Positions 26,538 to 35,238 of a stretch of 64,000 bases of DNA are shown in pieces; positions within the stretch are counted from its first letter, which is position 1; each line of letters opens with the position of its first letter. Made by a program: the position numbers and the translations under genes. Origin of the DNA: Geothrix terrae (GTDB lineage: Bacteria > Acidobacteriota > Holophagae > Holophagales > Holophagaceae); the NCBI RefSeq assembly GCF_022808775.1, contig NZ_JAKZLA010000009.1, positions 103,805 to 167,804 on the forward strand, given 5' to 3'. Below the pieces are notes generated by a model. The model was not told the origin of the DNA. It was given only the letters and a program-made list of their open reading frames with translations, and did not search any database.

Positions 26538-29500
26538 ATGCAGTTCATCGCCCAGGGTCCTGACGTTCCCGAAGCGCTGTTACAGGCCCAGGAAGAGGGA
26601 CGCGTGGCGTTCTTCTGCGGCGCGGGGATTTCATACCCTGCCGGACTGCCCGGTTTTCAGGGGCTGGTTGATGGGATCTATCGCGAGGTTGGAACGAAAC
26701 CAACTGCAATGGAGCAGGGAGCCTACGAAATCTACCGGTACGACGCCGCCCTGGATTTGCTTGAGCGGCGCCTTCCCGGCCAGCGATTGGCCGTTCGCAC
26801 CAAACTGGCCGAGGTCCTGAAACCCAAGCTACGCCGAAAGGGGGCTATCGACACCCATGCGGCGCTTTTGCAGTTGGCCCGGAGCCAAGAGGGTGCCCTG
26901 CGCTTGGTGACGACAAACTTCGACCGAGTGTTCGAAGCGGCGGCCAAGCGCACCAAGCAGTCGATCCAAACCTATGCCGCACCGATGCTCCCCATTCCCA
27001 AGAACAGCCGATGGAATGGACTGGTCTACCTGCATGGGGCTCTGCCCCAACGCCCGGACGAAAGTGCCCTGAATCGGCTGGTGGTCACGAGTGGTGATTT
27101 CGGATTGGCGTACCTCACCGAGCGCTGGGCGGCGCGCTTCGTCAGTGAGTTGTTTCGGAATTTTGTGGTCTGCTTCGTTGGGTACAGCATCAATGACCCG
27201 GTGCTGCGCTACATGATGGATGCCCTCGCAGCGGATCGCATGTTGGGGGAAGCGACCCCCCAGGCCTACGCGTTCGGCGACTGCGCACCAGGTCAGGAAG
27301 CCCTCAAAACCACAGAGTGGGAAGCCAAGGGTGTTGTCCCCATTCTCTACGATCCCGCGAACAGCCACTTCGCACTGCATGAGACCTTGAAGGCCTGGGC
27401 TGCAACTTGGAGCAACGGCACCCTGGGCAGGGAGCGCATCGTGGTCAATTACGCGATCACACGACCCTCCGCCAGCACGAAACAGGACGATTTTGTGGGG
27501 CGCATGCTTTGGGCGATGGCAGACGATACGGGTTTGCCCGCCAAGCGCTTCGCGGAATTCAACCCGGCGCCGTCGTTGGAGTGGCTGGAGGCATTCTCGG
27601 AGGAGCGGTTCCGCCACGCGGACCTGGCACGTTTCGGAGTCCCACCTCGTACAGAGGTGGGCACCAAGCTAGCCTTCAGTATGATTCGCCGCCCCGCACC
27701 TTATCTCTTGGCACCCCGGATGACTCTGGTCTCTGGTGGCACCGAGGAAGGCGGATGGGACGCCGTAATGTTCCACCTGGCACGCTGGCTCCTGCGTCAC
27801 TTGAACGACCCGAAATTGATCCATTGGGTGGCCCAACGAGGGGGGCAACTGCATCCCCGCTGGGGGCTTCTTATCGAGCAGGAACTTGACCGCTTCTCCC
27901 GCCTGAAACAGGAAGGCAAAACGGCAGAATTGGACGAAGTGCGGACGCAGGCCCCCAATGCCATCCCGGATGCCATGCTCGGCACCCTGTGGCGATTGCT
28001 GCTGACCGGGCGTATCCAGTCATTCAGGGGTGAGTTTGGCCTCTACCAATGGAAGGACCGCCTGAAACGAGAAGGCCTCAATGCCTCGCTTCGGCTGGAA
28101 TTACGTGAATTTCTCGCGCCAAGGATCGCCCTTAAGAAACCCTTCCGATGGAGTGAGGAAGAAATACCAACCGATGCGCCAAGGAGTTTCCGCCAGCTTG
28201 TGGACTGGGAACTCGTCTTAGCTGCCGACCATGTCCATTCGGCCCTTCGTGATTTCGCGGATGAACACTGGCAAAGATCTTTGCCCCTCCTCCTCGAAGA
28301 CATCCAGCACCTGTTGCGGGATGCCCTTGACCTCCTTCGCGAGCTCGGCGAGGCCGAAGACCGCAACGACCGATCTCCCTGGGACCTACCTTCGATTTCT
28401 CCACACTGGCAGAACCGTGGCTTCCGAGATTGGGTGACTCTAATCGAACTCCTTCGCGACAGTTGGCTAGCGGTTCGTAATACAGATCCAGACCGTGCAA
28501 CGCGAATCGCCCAAGCCTGGTTCGATATTCCCTATCCGACCTTCAAGCGCCTTGCATTATTTGCGGCCAGCCAGGATGGCTGCGTTTCACCAGATCAATG
28601 GGTGGAATGGTTATTAGCGGACGATGCGTGGTGGATGTGGACCGTGGATTCCAAACGAGAGGTCATGCGCCTCATGGTGCTTCAGGGGAATCACCTCGCC
28701 TCACAGACACAAGCAAGGCTGGAAGAGGCCATCTTGTTGGGGCCGCCTCGCAAGATGTATCAGGAAAATCTCGAAAGTATGAGTTGGCAAGAAATTGTCG
28801 ATCGGTCGGTGTGGCTTCACTTGGCGAAACTGAACACTTCGGGCATCACGTTGGGGTCGGAAGCCAGTGTTCGATTGAAAGCCTTGTCGGAGGCCAATCC
28901 TGAGTGGAGAGTTGCCACCGACCAAAGCGACGAATTCTCAAGCTGGATGAGCGGTACCGGTGACCCAGACTACGAGGAAAACCGAGACGTCGATATCGCC
29001 CCCAGGAAGCGACACGAACTTGTGCGCTGGTTGACAAAGCCACCGCCGGAACGGCGACCATTCTACGAGGACACCTGGGGCGATGTTTGTCGGACCAGGT
29101 TCTTTCACAGTCTTTACGCGTTATGCGATCTGTCGAAGGAAGGCGTGTGGCCCGTGGGCCGCTGGCGGGAGGCACTCCAGGAGTGGAGCAAGGATGATCA
29201 AGCGGCTCGTTCTTGGCGCTTTGCCGCGCCGCTTCTCTCATCCATACCAGACGATGTTTTCCAAGAACTTACCCGCACCATCACGTGGTGGATGGAGGCG
29301 AATTCCAAGTCCTGTGACATCCATGAATCCATTCTTGTGGGTCTGTGTCGCCGGGTTCTAGACCTGCCCTTGGAGGCGGGTACTGGGATTTTGAGGAATG
29401 GGGAACCATTGGATGAAGCCGTCAGCGAAGCCATCAACCATCCGGTGGGCCAAGTCGCGCAGACTTTGCTGAACCTCTGGTTCAAGGGGCACCCTAACGA

Positions 29501-30353
29501 CAACGATCGACTGGCGTCTCCGTTCGAGCCCCTATTCACCCAGCTCTGCGACACGCGAGTGGAACGGTTCCGCCACGGGAGGGTACTGCTGGCCTCGCAA
29601 CTCCTCCCGCTATTCCGTGTGGATCGCACCTGGACGGAAAGCTATCTCCTTCCGTTGTTCGATTGGAATTCGGATGCGACAGAAGCAAGGGCTGCCTGGG
29701 AAGGATTTCTCTGGGCTCCTCGCCTCTACCCGCCCCTATTGGTGGCGATCAAGCCTCAATTCCTAGAGACTGCAGGCCATTTTGAGGAACTCAAGGAGCA
29801 CCGGAACCAATTCGCGGCCTTCCTGACCTATGCGGCCTTGGATCCGGTGGAAACCTATACACCTCAAGACTTTCAAACCGCCATTAGCAACCTTCCCCTG
29901 GAAGGTTTGCAGCAGGTGGCCCGTGCGCTCTCTCAAGCCCTCGAAGGTGCCGGAGAACAGCGGGAAGGCTATTGGAAGAACCGTGTCCTTCCCTTCTGGC
30001 AGAACATCTGGCCAAAGTCCCGTGAACTGGCTTCTAAAGAAATCTCTGCTTCATTTGTACGGCTATGTATTGCAGCGGGTGCCGAATTCCCCGTCGCATC
30101 GAAGACAGTTAAAGACTGGCTGCAACCGATTGACCACATGCACTATGAAGTTGGCCTGTTGGATGAATCGGGGTTGTGCGGGAAGTTCCCAACCGAAGCC
30201 CTGGAGTTGTTGCACACCATTACAGATGACCAGCCATGGCCATCCGAAGAATTTGGTAAATGTTTAGCTGCGATAGCCAAGGCTGATCCTTCCTTACTCA
30301 ACGATGCCCGGTACCGTCGCCTAGACGTCTATTTTCGACAAAACAGAATTTAG
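26538..30353 (+). CDS. dsr1: Large SIR2-domain defence protein, Dsr1-like
   Basis: 1271 residues. The first 280 residues are a sirtuin/SIR2_2 fold: FFCGAGISYPAGLPGF from Phe25 (nucleotide loop GAGIS at 28-32), TTNFDRVFE, and the candidate catalytic His166 in YLHGAL, then CFVGYSINDP. The remaining thousand residues are helical and unannotated, as in defence-associated sirtuins, which deplete NAD+ when they sense a phage protein and so abort infection. Length, N-terminus and position after hsdS fit the Dsr1 group; assignment to Dsr1 rather than a sister clade is from memory. It ends in a 4-base overlap with the convergent HTH gene. Confidence 0.8.
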   Translation: MQFIAQGPDVPEALLQAQEEGRVAFFCGAGISYPAGLPGFQGLVDGIYREVGTKPTAMEQGAYEIYRYDAALDLLERRLPGQRLAVRTKLAEVLKPKLRRKGAIDTHAALLQLARSQEGALRLVTTNFDRVFEAAAKRTKQSIQTYAAPMLPIPKNSRWNGLVYLHGALPQRPDESALNRLVVTSGDFGLAYLTERWAARFVSELFRNFVVCFVGYSINDPVLRYMMDALAADRMLGEATPQAYAFGDCAPGQEALKTTEWEAKGVVPILYDPANSHFALHETLKAWAATWSNGTLGRERIVVNYAITRPSASTKQDDFVGRMLWAMADDTGLPAKRFAEFNPAPSLEWLEAFSEERFRHADLARFGVPPRTEVGTKLAFSMIRRPAPYLLAPRMTLVSGGTEEGGWDAVMFHLARWLLRHLNDPKLIHWVAQRGGQLHPRWGLLIEQELDRFSRLKQEGKTAELDEVRTQAPNAIPDAMLGTLWRLLLTGRIQSFRGEFGLYQWKDRLKREGLNASLRLELREFLAPRIALKKPFRWSEEEIPTDAPRSFRQLVDWELVLAADHVHSALRDFADEHWQRSLPLLLEDIQHLLRDALDLLRELGEAEDRNDRSPWDLPSISPHWQNRGFRDWVTLIELLRDSWLAVRNTDPDRATRIAQAWFDIPYPTFKRLALFAASQDGCVSPDQWVEWLLADDAWWMWTVDSKREVMRLMVLQGNHLASQTQARLEEAILLGPPRKMYQENLESMSWQEIVDRSVWLHLAKLNTSGITLGSEASVRLKALSEANPEWRVATDQSDEFSSWMSGTGDPDYEENRDVDIAPRKRHELVRWLTKPPPERRPFYEDTWGDVCRTRFFHSLYALCDLSKEGVWPVGRWREALQEWSKDDQAARSWRFAAPLLSSIPDDVFQELTRTITWWMEANSKSCDIHESILVGLCRRVLDLPLEAGTGILRNGEPLDEAVSEAINHPVGQVAQTLLNLWFKGHPNDNDRLASPFEPLFTQLCDTRVERFRHGRVLLASQLLPLFRVDRTWTESYLLPLFDWNSDATEARAAWEGFLWAPRLYPPLLVAIKPQFLETAGHFEELKEHRNQFAAFLTYAALDPVETYTPQDFQTAISNLPLEGLQQVARALSQALEGAGEQREGYWKNRVLPFWQNIWPKSRELASKEISASFVRLCIAAGAEFPVASKTVKDWLQPIDHMHYEVGLLDESGLCGKFPTEALELLHTITDDQPWPSEEFGKCLAAIAKADPSLLNDARYRRLDVYFRQNRI

Positions 30354-30712
30354 AAAATTGTTCTTTGAACCCTCCAGTCTGAGGTTCGCGCGGGAACTAG
30401 CAATTGATGAGTATTCGGTCCTTCTCCAGCAATCCCGGCCCAAAGGATTTTCTCCTGTATATCAGGCGCTAAGAACGTCAACGCCACCAGCATGGATACC
30501 CGAGGCTGACTCACCCCCATCCGCCGAGCCACTTCCGAGAAATCACGAACTTCCCCGGTTTCCACCGCTCTTACGATTCGGTGTCCCAGAGCCAGAGCGC
30601 GGGCAGCGGCGCACACCTTTTCAAGAGCCAGAGGATGCGCCTCCTGTCGCTCTGCAAAGCCCACACACTTACCTCTGCGGACGCGAATCAGAGGGACTTC
30701 AAAGGTCAGCAT
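30350..30712 (-). CDS. Small HTH protein linked to serine recombinase
   Basis: 120 residues. A helix-turn-helix is clear: DFSEVARRMGVSQPRVSMLVAL, followed by FLAPDIQEKIL, a combination seen in small partners encoded after large serine recombinases of integrative elements. Its start overlaps the recombinase stop by fourteen bases, so it is the third gene of that leftward operon. It probably helps regulation or directionality of recombination; this is inferred from context. Confidence 0.65.
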   Translation of the reverse strand: MLTFEVPLIRVRRGKCVGFAERQEAHPLALEKVCAAARALALGHRIVRAVETGEVRDFSEVARRMGVSQPRVSMLVALTFLAPDIQEKILWAGIAGEGPNTHQLLVPARTSDWRVQRTIF

Positions 30713-31997
30713 CGAAGGCCTCGTCAGGCGGCAGAGCTCTCAGGTCCCGAAATCGGACACTGAGCTTGCCCTGGAACTGGTCCACTCGGGCCTCCTCGAC
30801 CAACAGGCCAATCAATCTCCGGCGATTCGATAAGGTCAAGGCCTCCCACAGACTGGCCAGCCCCAACTTCGGGGGCCGCAGCCCAATTGCATCCAACTGT
30901 CTCTCAAGCAAGGGCCGCATCTCCGGGTCCACAAGGGCGTCCTGAACCCGGTCCACCACAAAGGCCTCAATGGCTTCTGCCGGTAGCTGCCGAGTCTGAC
31001 AGGCCTTCTTGCCCTGCTTGTCCCGGTTTGAGCAGCGATAGTAACGATGCAGCCGCCCCAGCCTGAAGGTGCTGGCACTGGTCATGGCCGAACCACAGAG
31101 GCCACACCGGAGGGTCCCCCGCATGAGGTAGGTGGGGTTCCGACATTCATGACGCAGCCGGCGATTCTTGGGCACAAGCATGGCTTGGACGCGGTCAAAG
31201 GTCTTCTGGTCGATGAGGTCAGGATGCTCAGCTACAACGAATTCTCCCTGACAGGAAATTTCCCCAAGGTAGAGCCGATTCCGAAGGATGCGGAGCACCA
31301 GGTCCTTAGTCCAGGGGTTGGGTCGGGGCCGTTGGACGGTCTTGAGGGGCACCCCGGCTTCATTGAGGCGCTGGCCAATGTTCAGGGCGCTTACCCCATC
31401 GAGATACCAGCGAAAGACCTGTTTCACCCAGGGGGCTTCTTCTTCATGAATCAGGAGGTGGGACTTCTCGGAACGATAGCCGAGAGGTGCGTTTCCACCC
31501 GTCCATTGCCCTTTCCGCCGTGTCGCCCTGATCTTGTCGCGAATGCGCTCGGCGATCATCTCCCGCTCAAATTCCGCAAAGCTCATGAGCATATTTAGGG
31601 TCAATCGCCCCACGGGATCAGTGGTGGAGAAGTGCTGGGTTACACTTACAAATCCCACTCCGTGCTTGTTGAAATGCTCCATCACCTGGGCAAAGTCCAA
31701 TAGTGACCGGGAGAGACGATCCACCTTGTAGATCACCACCACGTCCACCCGCTTCCTAGATACCCAATTGAGCAATTTCTGGAAGGCAGGCCGGTCGGTA
31801 TTGGCCCCGGTATAGCCACCGTCATCGAAGGACTCCGCTACCACTTCCCAATTTTCGTGGGCGTGAGTCTTGATGTAGGCCTCGCAGGCCTCCCGTTGGG
31901 CATCGAGTGAGTTGAAGTCCTTCTCCAAACCAGCGGAGGTGGACTTCCGGGTGTAGATGGCACACCTCACAACCTTCGATGGCTCATTCTTGGCCAT
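30699..31997 (-). CDS. Large serine recombinase (site-specific integrase/invertase type)
   Basis: 432 residues. N-terminal resolvase domain with catalytic Ser19 in IYTRKSTS, the arginine-bearing YKVDRLSRSLLDF and FSTTDPVGRLTLNMLMSFAEFEREMIAERI helix E region. Then a recombinase domain (APLGYRSEKSHL ... NPWTKDLVLRILRNRLYLGEI) and a zinc ribbon (CGLCGSAM ... CSNRDKQGKKAC). This is shorter than phiC31-type integrases. It can catalyse strand exchange through a serine-phosphate link and is the likely mobility gene of this part of the island. DUF2924 gene precedes with a fourteen-base overlap. Confidence 0.92.
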   Translation of the reverse strand: MAKNEPSKVVRCAIYTRKSTSAGLEKDFNSLDAQREACEAYIKTHAHENWEVVAESFDDGGYTGANTDRPAFQKLLNWVSRKRVDVVVIYKVDRLSRSLLDFAQVMEHFNKHGVGFVSVTQHFSTTDPVGRLTLNMLMSFAEFEREMIAERIRDKIRATRRKGQWTGGNAPLGYRSEKSHLLIHEEEAPWVKQVFRWYLDGVSALNIGQRLNEAGVPLKTVQRPRPNPWTKDLVLRILRNRLYLGEISCQGEFVVAEHPDLIDQKTFDRVQAMLVPKNRRLRHECRNPTYLMRGTLRCGLCGSAMTSASTFRLGRLHRYYRCSNRDKQGKKACQTRQLPAEAIEAFVVDRVQDALVDPEMRPLLERQLDAIGLRPPKLGLASLWEALTLSNRRRLIGLLVEEARVDQFQGKLSVRFRDLRALPPDEAFDADL

Positions 31998-32520
31998 CGG
32001 ACTTCTCCTTCTTCAGGCCGAAGAACCCGAATCCATTCCAGGGGGTTCCTGTGATCTCCTTGGCGATGCTGGACAAGCTGGTGTAGGTTCTTCCGCGATA
32101 CCGGAACCGGTCCTCTTCGACTTCCACCTCGTAGCTGAAGCCCTTGTAATCACGCCTCAACACAGATCCTGCTTCAGGAAGCCTGGGGTCCCTGGGCTGA
32201 GGGGGTTTCGGTTCGGGTGGGGGTACCTTGACCCGGCCAGCTCGAGCCTGTGCTTCCGGAAGTGTCACAGGCGCCAGTTCCTCGATTCGAGCCAAGGCAG
32301 CGGGCGATAGACCGCCTTCAACCTGCTCCTGAAGCCGGAAGGCCAGTTTCTTTCGCAGGAATGGCAGATTCTTCGAGCGGGCCTCCTCGCCAAATAAGGC
32401 CTTGTACCGCACCCTCAACTCCGCGAGAACCATCCCCTCTAACTCTTGTAACTGACGACCCAATTGCCGCAGGATCCCGGCCTCCTCGGCCAGGGCTTCG
32501 CCCGGGTTCTTCTGACCCAT
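31984..32520 (-). CDS. DUF2924 protein, partner of the serine recombinase
   Basis: 178 residues: helical N-terminus (LGRQLQELEGMVLAELRVRYKALFGEEA, then NLPFLRKKLAFRLQEQ), a proline-rich linker PPPEPKPPQPRDPRLP, and the compact C-terminal DUF2924 core: LRRDYKGFSYEVEVEEDRFRYRGRTYTSLSSIAKEITGTPWNGFGFFGL, which resembles a small RAMA-like fold. GGAGGTGA three bases from the ATG is a very strong start. DUF2924 genes usually sit beside recombinases in integrative elements; function unknown. Confidence 0.85.
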   Translation of the reverse strand: MGQKNPGEALAEEAGILRQLGRQLQELEGMVLAELRVRYKALFGEEARSKNLPFLRKKLAFRLQEQVEGGLSPAALARIEELAPVTLPEAQARAGRVKVPPPEPKPPQPRDPRLPEAGSVLRRDYKGFSYEVEVEEDRFRYRGRTYTSLSSIAKEITGTPWNGFGFFGLKKEKSDGQE

Positions 32521-32536
32521 AATTCACCTCCGTGAG

Positions 32537-32552
32537 ACCCCGATCTCGGGGT
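32537..32552. promoter_or_regulatory. Short palindrome covering the start region of the gene at 32558
   Basis: ACCCCGA-TC-TCGGGGT lies between the divergent DUF2924 and hypothetical genes and includes the GGGGTGA that would serve as ribosome site for the rightward gene. It could be an operator or a translation-blocking hairpin. Confidence 0.35.
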
Positions 32553-32557
32553 GACAC

Positions 32558-33400
32558 ATGGACGCTCCCTACCTAGAGAAGATCAAGCTCTTTCCGAATC
32601 AAGGCCAAACCGCGGACAATCAACCTATGCCCAAGGTTAAATTCACACCCCCAGTTACCGACTGGGATGCCATAACTCTCATTGCGATTCGACATTGGCC
32701 CACGGACGAGGCCAAACAGCTGAACCTGCTAAGAGCTTGCTTCCCAAAATTCCTAGCTATCCAACAGCAGACGAACCCCGAGAGCTATGCGACGAAGGAA
32801 TCCTGGGATCGGGTCAACTATCTCTGTGGTGCCTTGGGTGGCTGGGAGGCCATTGCCGATGCGCCTCGCTATTCCGAGTTCAAGGAGGAAATAGCGGGAC
32901 TAAGTGAGTCAGGGGCAATTACGGGGATAGCCCTGGTACTTGCCGAACAACTCATCTCTCAAGGAGTCTCCCCCGAATACGTATCTCTCAACCGGATGGC
33001 ATACCTCCTGGGTGAGTTCGGAGAGCACCTTATTGGGAAGTCGATTCCTGAGGACACCTTCATGAGGGCCTGGATAAATTTCAAGCCAGTGGCTCATCTC
33101 TGGGCAGGTTTCCTGACCGGATCTGGCCTCTGGGATGGTGGGCACCTTCACGATCCTTTGGAGCCGTTGAGTGGGCTGGGACAACAATTTGAACGGTCCA
33201 TGCTTAATCAATTCCTGTATTCTCAGCAGTTCTACCGCTTTGGGACTTCCTACCGACCTCCGAAGGGACGGTCAACCATTCTGGATCCCAGTACGGCCTA
33301 TGAGCTGGAAGCCGAGGTCGAAGGGGACCCTTTCAAGTTGGCGCCCCTCCACCCCGTTCTCATCGAAGCCTTGAAGGCCTATCCGAAGACCAAACACTGA
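32558..33400 (+). CDS. Hypothetical protein beside the packaging cassette
   Basis: 280 residues, soluble, without signal or membrane segment. Visible pieces: an N-terminal leader with MPKVKFTPPVTDWDAITLIAIRHWP, helical middle with YLCGALGGWEAIADAPRYSEFKEEI, then LNRMAYLLGEFGEHLIGKSI and WINFKPVAHLWAGFLTG. I do not recognise a family. The ATG at 32558 has GGGGTGA three bases before it; MPKVKF (72 bases later) is an alternative. A hairpin follows its stop directly. Confidence 0.6.
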   Translation: MDAPYLEKIKLFPNQGQTADNQPMPKVKFTPPVTDWDAITLIAIRHWPTDEAKQLNLLRACFPKFLAIQQQTNPESYATKESWDRVNYLCGALGGWEAIADAPRYSEFKEEIAGLSESGAITGIALVLAEQLISQGVSPEYVSLNRMAYLLGEFGEHLIGKSIPEDTFMRAWINFKPVAHLWAGFLTGSGLWDGGHLHDPLEPLSGLGQQFERSMLNQFLYSQQFYRFGTSYRPPKGRSTILDPSTAYELEAEVEGDPFKLAPLHPVLIEALKAYPKTKH

Positions 33401-33424
33401 CTGGTGCGCAAGCTCGCGCACCAG
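33401..33424 (+). terminator. Hairpin after the hypothetical gene
   Basis: CTGGTGCGC / GCGCACCAG, nine perfect pairs around AAGCTC, one base after the TGA. No U-run. Confidence 0.55.
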
Positions 33425-33482
33425 TTCCGGGTTACCCCAAGCTGCTCCCGCCGAACAGTCGGCCATTTGACAGGGAGAAGCC

Positions 33483-34823
33483 ATGGCAACCCACCTCTGC
33501 ATCCAGCAGGTTTCGATTGGTGATCTGCACCCATCCAGCTCGAACCCCCGCGTCCACACCCGGAAGCAGGTCCGCCAGATCGCCGAGAGCATCAAGGCCT
33601 TCGGCTTCAATGTGCCCGTGCTGGTGGATGGTCAGAACCGGGTCATCGCAGGCCATGGACGCCTCCAAGCCGCCACCCTGCTGGGTTGGACGGAGGTGCC
33701 CACCATCTGCCTGGAGCACCTGACCGAGGCCCAGGCCAAGGCGTTCATGGTGGCCGACAACAAGCTGACCGAGAACGCGGCCTGGGATGACCGCCTCCTG
33801 GGTGAGGCCTTCCGGGACCTGTCTCTCCAGGAGCTGGAATTCAGCCTGGAGACCACGGGCTTCGACATGGGCGAGATCGATCTGCTCATCGAAGGGTTGG
33901 AAGAGGCGCCGCCTGGAGACGACCCCGCCGATGATTTGGGGCCCGCGGCCGGACCCGCGGTCTCGTGCCGGGGGGACCTCTGGCTCCTGGGCCCGCACCG
34001 CCTGCTCTGCGGCAGCGCCTTGAAGAGCGAAGACCTCGATCAGCTCATGGATGGGAGCCAGGCCTCGGTGATGTTCACCGACCCGCCCTACAACGTGCCC
34101 GTCCAGGGGCATGTGAGCGGCCTAGGGCGAATCCAGCACCGGGAGTTCGCCATGGCCTCGGGCGAGATGGACGCGGCCCAGTTCACGGAATTTCTCACGA
34201 CCGCCTGTGGCCTCCTGGCCCAGCACTCGGTGAACGGGTCTCTGCATTACCTCTGCATGGACTGGCGCCACGTCGGCGAATTGTTAGCCGCAGGCAAGGC
34301 GACCTACACCGAGCTTAAGAATCTCTGCGTCTGGGCCAAGGACAACGCCGGCATGGGCTCCTTCTACCGCTCTCAGCATGAGCTCGTCTTTGTCTTCAAG
34401 AACGGCACGGCCCCCCACCAGAATCACGTTCAGCTGGGCCAGTACGGCCGGTATCGCTCCAACGTCTGGCGGTACGCCGGGGTCAACTCCTTCAGCCGGG
34501 CGACCGAAGAAGGCAACCTCCTCGAGCTGCACCCCACGGTGAAGCCGGTGGCCCTGGTGGCAGACGCCCTGAAAGACGCCTCCAGCCGGGGTGAGATCGT
34601 CCTGGATACTTTCCTGGGGAGCGGCACCACCCTCATGGCCGCCGAGCGGACAGGCCGGGTGTGCTGTGGGCTGGAGCTGGATCCCCTGTATGTGGACGTG
34701 GCCGTCCGGCGCTGGCAGGCGTTCACCAATCAGGCGGCAGTTCATTCGGAATCCGGCCTAACCTTCGACCAGGTTCAGGCAGAGCGCCTGCCGGGTTCCG
34801 GCCACGAGGTAGGCCATGTCTGA
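33483..34823 (+). CDS. ParB-domain DNA methyltransferase of phage type
   Basis: 446 residues. Residues 1-95 are a ParB/Srx domain (VPVLVDGQNRVIAGHGRLQAA). After a linker the beta-class amino-methylase follows: motif IV DPPY at 200-203 and SAM motif I DTFLGSGTT at 375-383, so it methylates adenine N6 or cytosine N4. AGGGAG five bases before the ATG. Such fused proteins usually lie next to terminase genes in prophages and mark phage DNA before packaging, as here: the DUF5681 gene overlaps it by eight bases. Sequence specificity unknown. Confidence 0.92.
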   Translation: MATHLCIQQVSIGDLHPSSSNPRVHTRKQVRQIAESIKAFGFNVPVLVDGQNRVIAGHGRLQAATLLGWTEVPTICLEHLTEAQAKAFMVADNKLTENAAWDDRLLGEAFRDLSLQELEFSLETTGFDMGEIDLLIEGLEEAPPGDDPADDLGPAAGPAVSCRGDLWLLGPHRLLCGSALKSEDLDQLMDGSQASVMFTDPPYNVPVQGHVSGLGRIQHREFAMASGEMDAAQFTEFLTTACGLLAQHSVNGSLHYLCMDWRHVGELLAAGKATYTELKNLCVWAKDNAGMGSFYRSQHELVFVFKNGTAPHQNHVQLGQYGRYRSNVWRYAGVNSFSRATEEGNLLELHPTVKPVALVADALKDASSRGEIVLDTFLGSGTTLMAAERTGRVCCGLELDPLYVDVAVRRWQAFTNQAAVHSESGLTFDQVQAERLPGSGHEVGHV

Positions 34824-35238
34824 CCCGGGCTACAAGGTGGGCTACCGCCGCCCGCCCATCGCCACGCGCTTCAAGAAGGGCCAGTCGGGCAACCCGAAGG
34901 GTCGGCCCAAGGGGTCCGTGAACCTGGATACGACACTGGAGCGCGAGCTGAACCAGCGGGTCACGGTCAAAGAGCACGGCCAGACCCGGACCATTACCAA
35001 GTTCGAAGCCTGCATCAAGCAGCTGGTGAACAAGGCTGCCTCGGGCGACGCGAAAGCCATCCAGTTCCTGATCAGCCTGCTGAATCTCTCGGCGGGGGGT
35101 ACGGGGGCGGACCAGGCGCTCGCCCTCTCCACTGAAGCCGACCAGGCCGTCATGGCCACCCTCCTGCAGCGCTTCGGCCCGCAGGCCCCTTCCACTCTCA
35201 CTTCATCCAAGGAGGCCCCTCATGAACCTGGACCCTGA
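34816..35238 (+). CDS. DUF5681 protein, putative small-terminase-like partner
   Basis: 140 residues. The N-terminus has the DUF5681 signature YKVGYRRPP..TRFKKGQSGNPKGRPKG, a basic strip likely to touch DNA, followed by a helical part (KFEACIKQLVNKAASGDAKAIQFLISLL). GAGGT stands before the ATG. The position directly before the large terminase suggests a packaging recognition role, but the family is uncharacterised. Overlaps both neighbours. A tandem version of the same signature is encoded at 60343-60846. Confidence 0.88.
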   Translation: MSDPGYKVGYRRPPIATRFKKGQSGNPKGRPKGSVNLDTTLERELNQRVTVKEHGQTRTITKFEACIKQLVNKAASGDAKAIQFLISLLNLSAGGTGADQALALSTEADQAVMATLLQRFGPQAPSTLTSSKEAPHEPGP

